From contig JBFGEI010000151.1 in the NCBI GenBank assembly GCA_041580155.1, positions 1 through 7,234 on the forward strand: a stretch of DNA of 7,234 nucleotides, written 5' to 3'. The stretch is from Limimaricola sp041580155. Lineage in GTDB: Bacteria; Pseudomonadota; Alphaproteobacteria; Rhodobacterales; Rhodobacteraceae. A program made the position numbers and the translations under genes. Under the pieces are notes generated by a model. It was not told the DNA's origin. It searched no databases and saw only the letters and a program-made list of their open reading frames with translations. The number at the start of each line of letters is the position of its first letter. Within the stretch, counting starts at the first letter, position 1. Shown here in pieces: positions 6,723 to 7,234 of this stretch.

Positions 6723-6751
6723 GGGATAGACCCGCCCGCCCGTTGCGTCAA
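6723..6751 (-). promoter_or_regulatory. Predicted metZ promoter
   Basis: TTGACG at 6751-6746 is one base from the consensus -35. After a 17-base spacer comes TATCCC (6728-6723), a partial -10. The implied transcription start, about 6717, falls at the first bases of riboswitch stem P1, so the aptamer would sit at the extreme 5' end of the mRNA. The agreement of spacing and position is the main support. Confidence 0.6.
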
Positions 6752-6838
6752 GCGCAGCGGCCGGGCGCCACGGGGCTTGCCCTCGCGCCGCCCGGCGTCA
6801 TTGTTCCCGGCGACACGACGGCTGAAAGGATATCCGCC
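6752..6838 (+). other. 5' region of the glutathione transferase gene
   Basis: These GC-rich bases separate the metZ promoter from the GST start. They hold the Shine-Dalgarno AAGGA (6826-6830) and, at most, a weak promoter at 6777-6805. I see no palindromic operator, riboswitch or small ORF with a ribosome binding site. Confidence 0.4.

Positions 6839-7234
<396 letters not shown>

Noticed and set aside
5404..6729. 441-codon plus-strand frame antisense to metZ
   Set aside because: The protein is Arg/His/Asp/Gln-rich with no recognisable domain, and metZ motifs fill the opposite strand throughout.

Overview
The window is high-GC, densely packed chromosomal DNA. It reads as an alphaproteobacterium, probably of the Rhodobacteraceae. 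The clues are a SAM-II riboswitch in front of a metZ-type gene (this aptamer class is found mostly in Alphaproteobacteria), the TrkH N-terminus, the long FolE2 form, a GSCFA-family protein and the codon bias. I see no rRNA, tRNA, insertion sequence, CRISPR array, phage gene or other sign of recent transfer. All six protein genes belong to recognisable families.

Layout from left to right. (1) 1-1561, minus: a thiamine-diphosphate enzyme running off the left edge, most like 5-guanidino-2-oxopentanoate decarboxylase (AruI type). (2) 1561-3009, minus: trkH, the potassium-translocating subunit of a Trk system. Its stop codon shares one base with the start of gene 1 (TGATG), so the two form a tightly coupled pair. 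(3) 3010-3162: divergent intergenic region. (4) 3163-4134, plus: a GSCFA-domain protein. (5) 4177-5295, minus: folE2 (GTP cyclohydrolase IB), convergent with gene 4. (6) 5296-5409: an AT-rich folE2 upstream region holding an imperfect palindrome, plus a strong hairpin just after metZ. (7) 5410-6585, minus: metZ, O-succinylhomoserine sulfhydrylase. (8) 6586-6838: a regulatory region with, on the minus strand, a promoter, a SAM-II riboswitch, an intrinsic terminator and a strong ribosome binding site. (9) 6839 to the right edge, plus: a YfcG/YghU-like glutathione transferase, cut by the window end.

The genes do not form one pathway. trkH and the decarboxylase are probably one transcription unit. 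metZ is a self-contained SAM-controlled methionine gene. folE2 probably has its own promoter but could receive read-through from metZ. The best regulatory structure is the metZ leader: promoter, aptamer, terminator and SD lie in order within about 170 bases, and the aptamer's 3' end is complementary to part of the terminator, which suggests transcription attenuation by SAM. I found no convincing undescribed system. The findings are modest items in an otherwise ordinary region.
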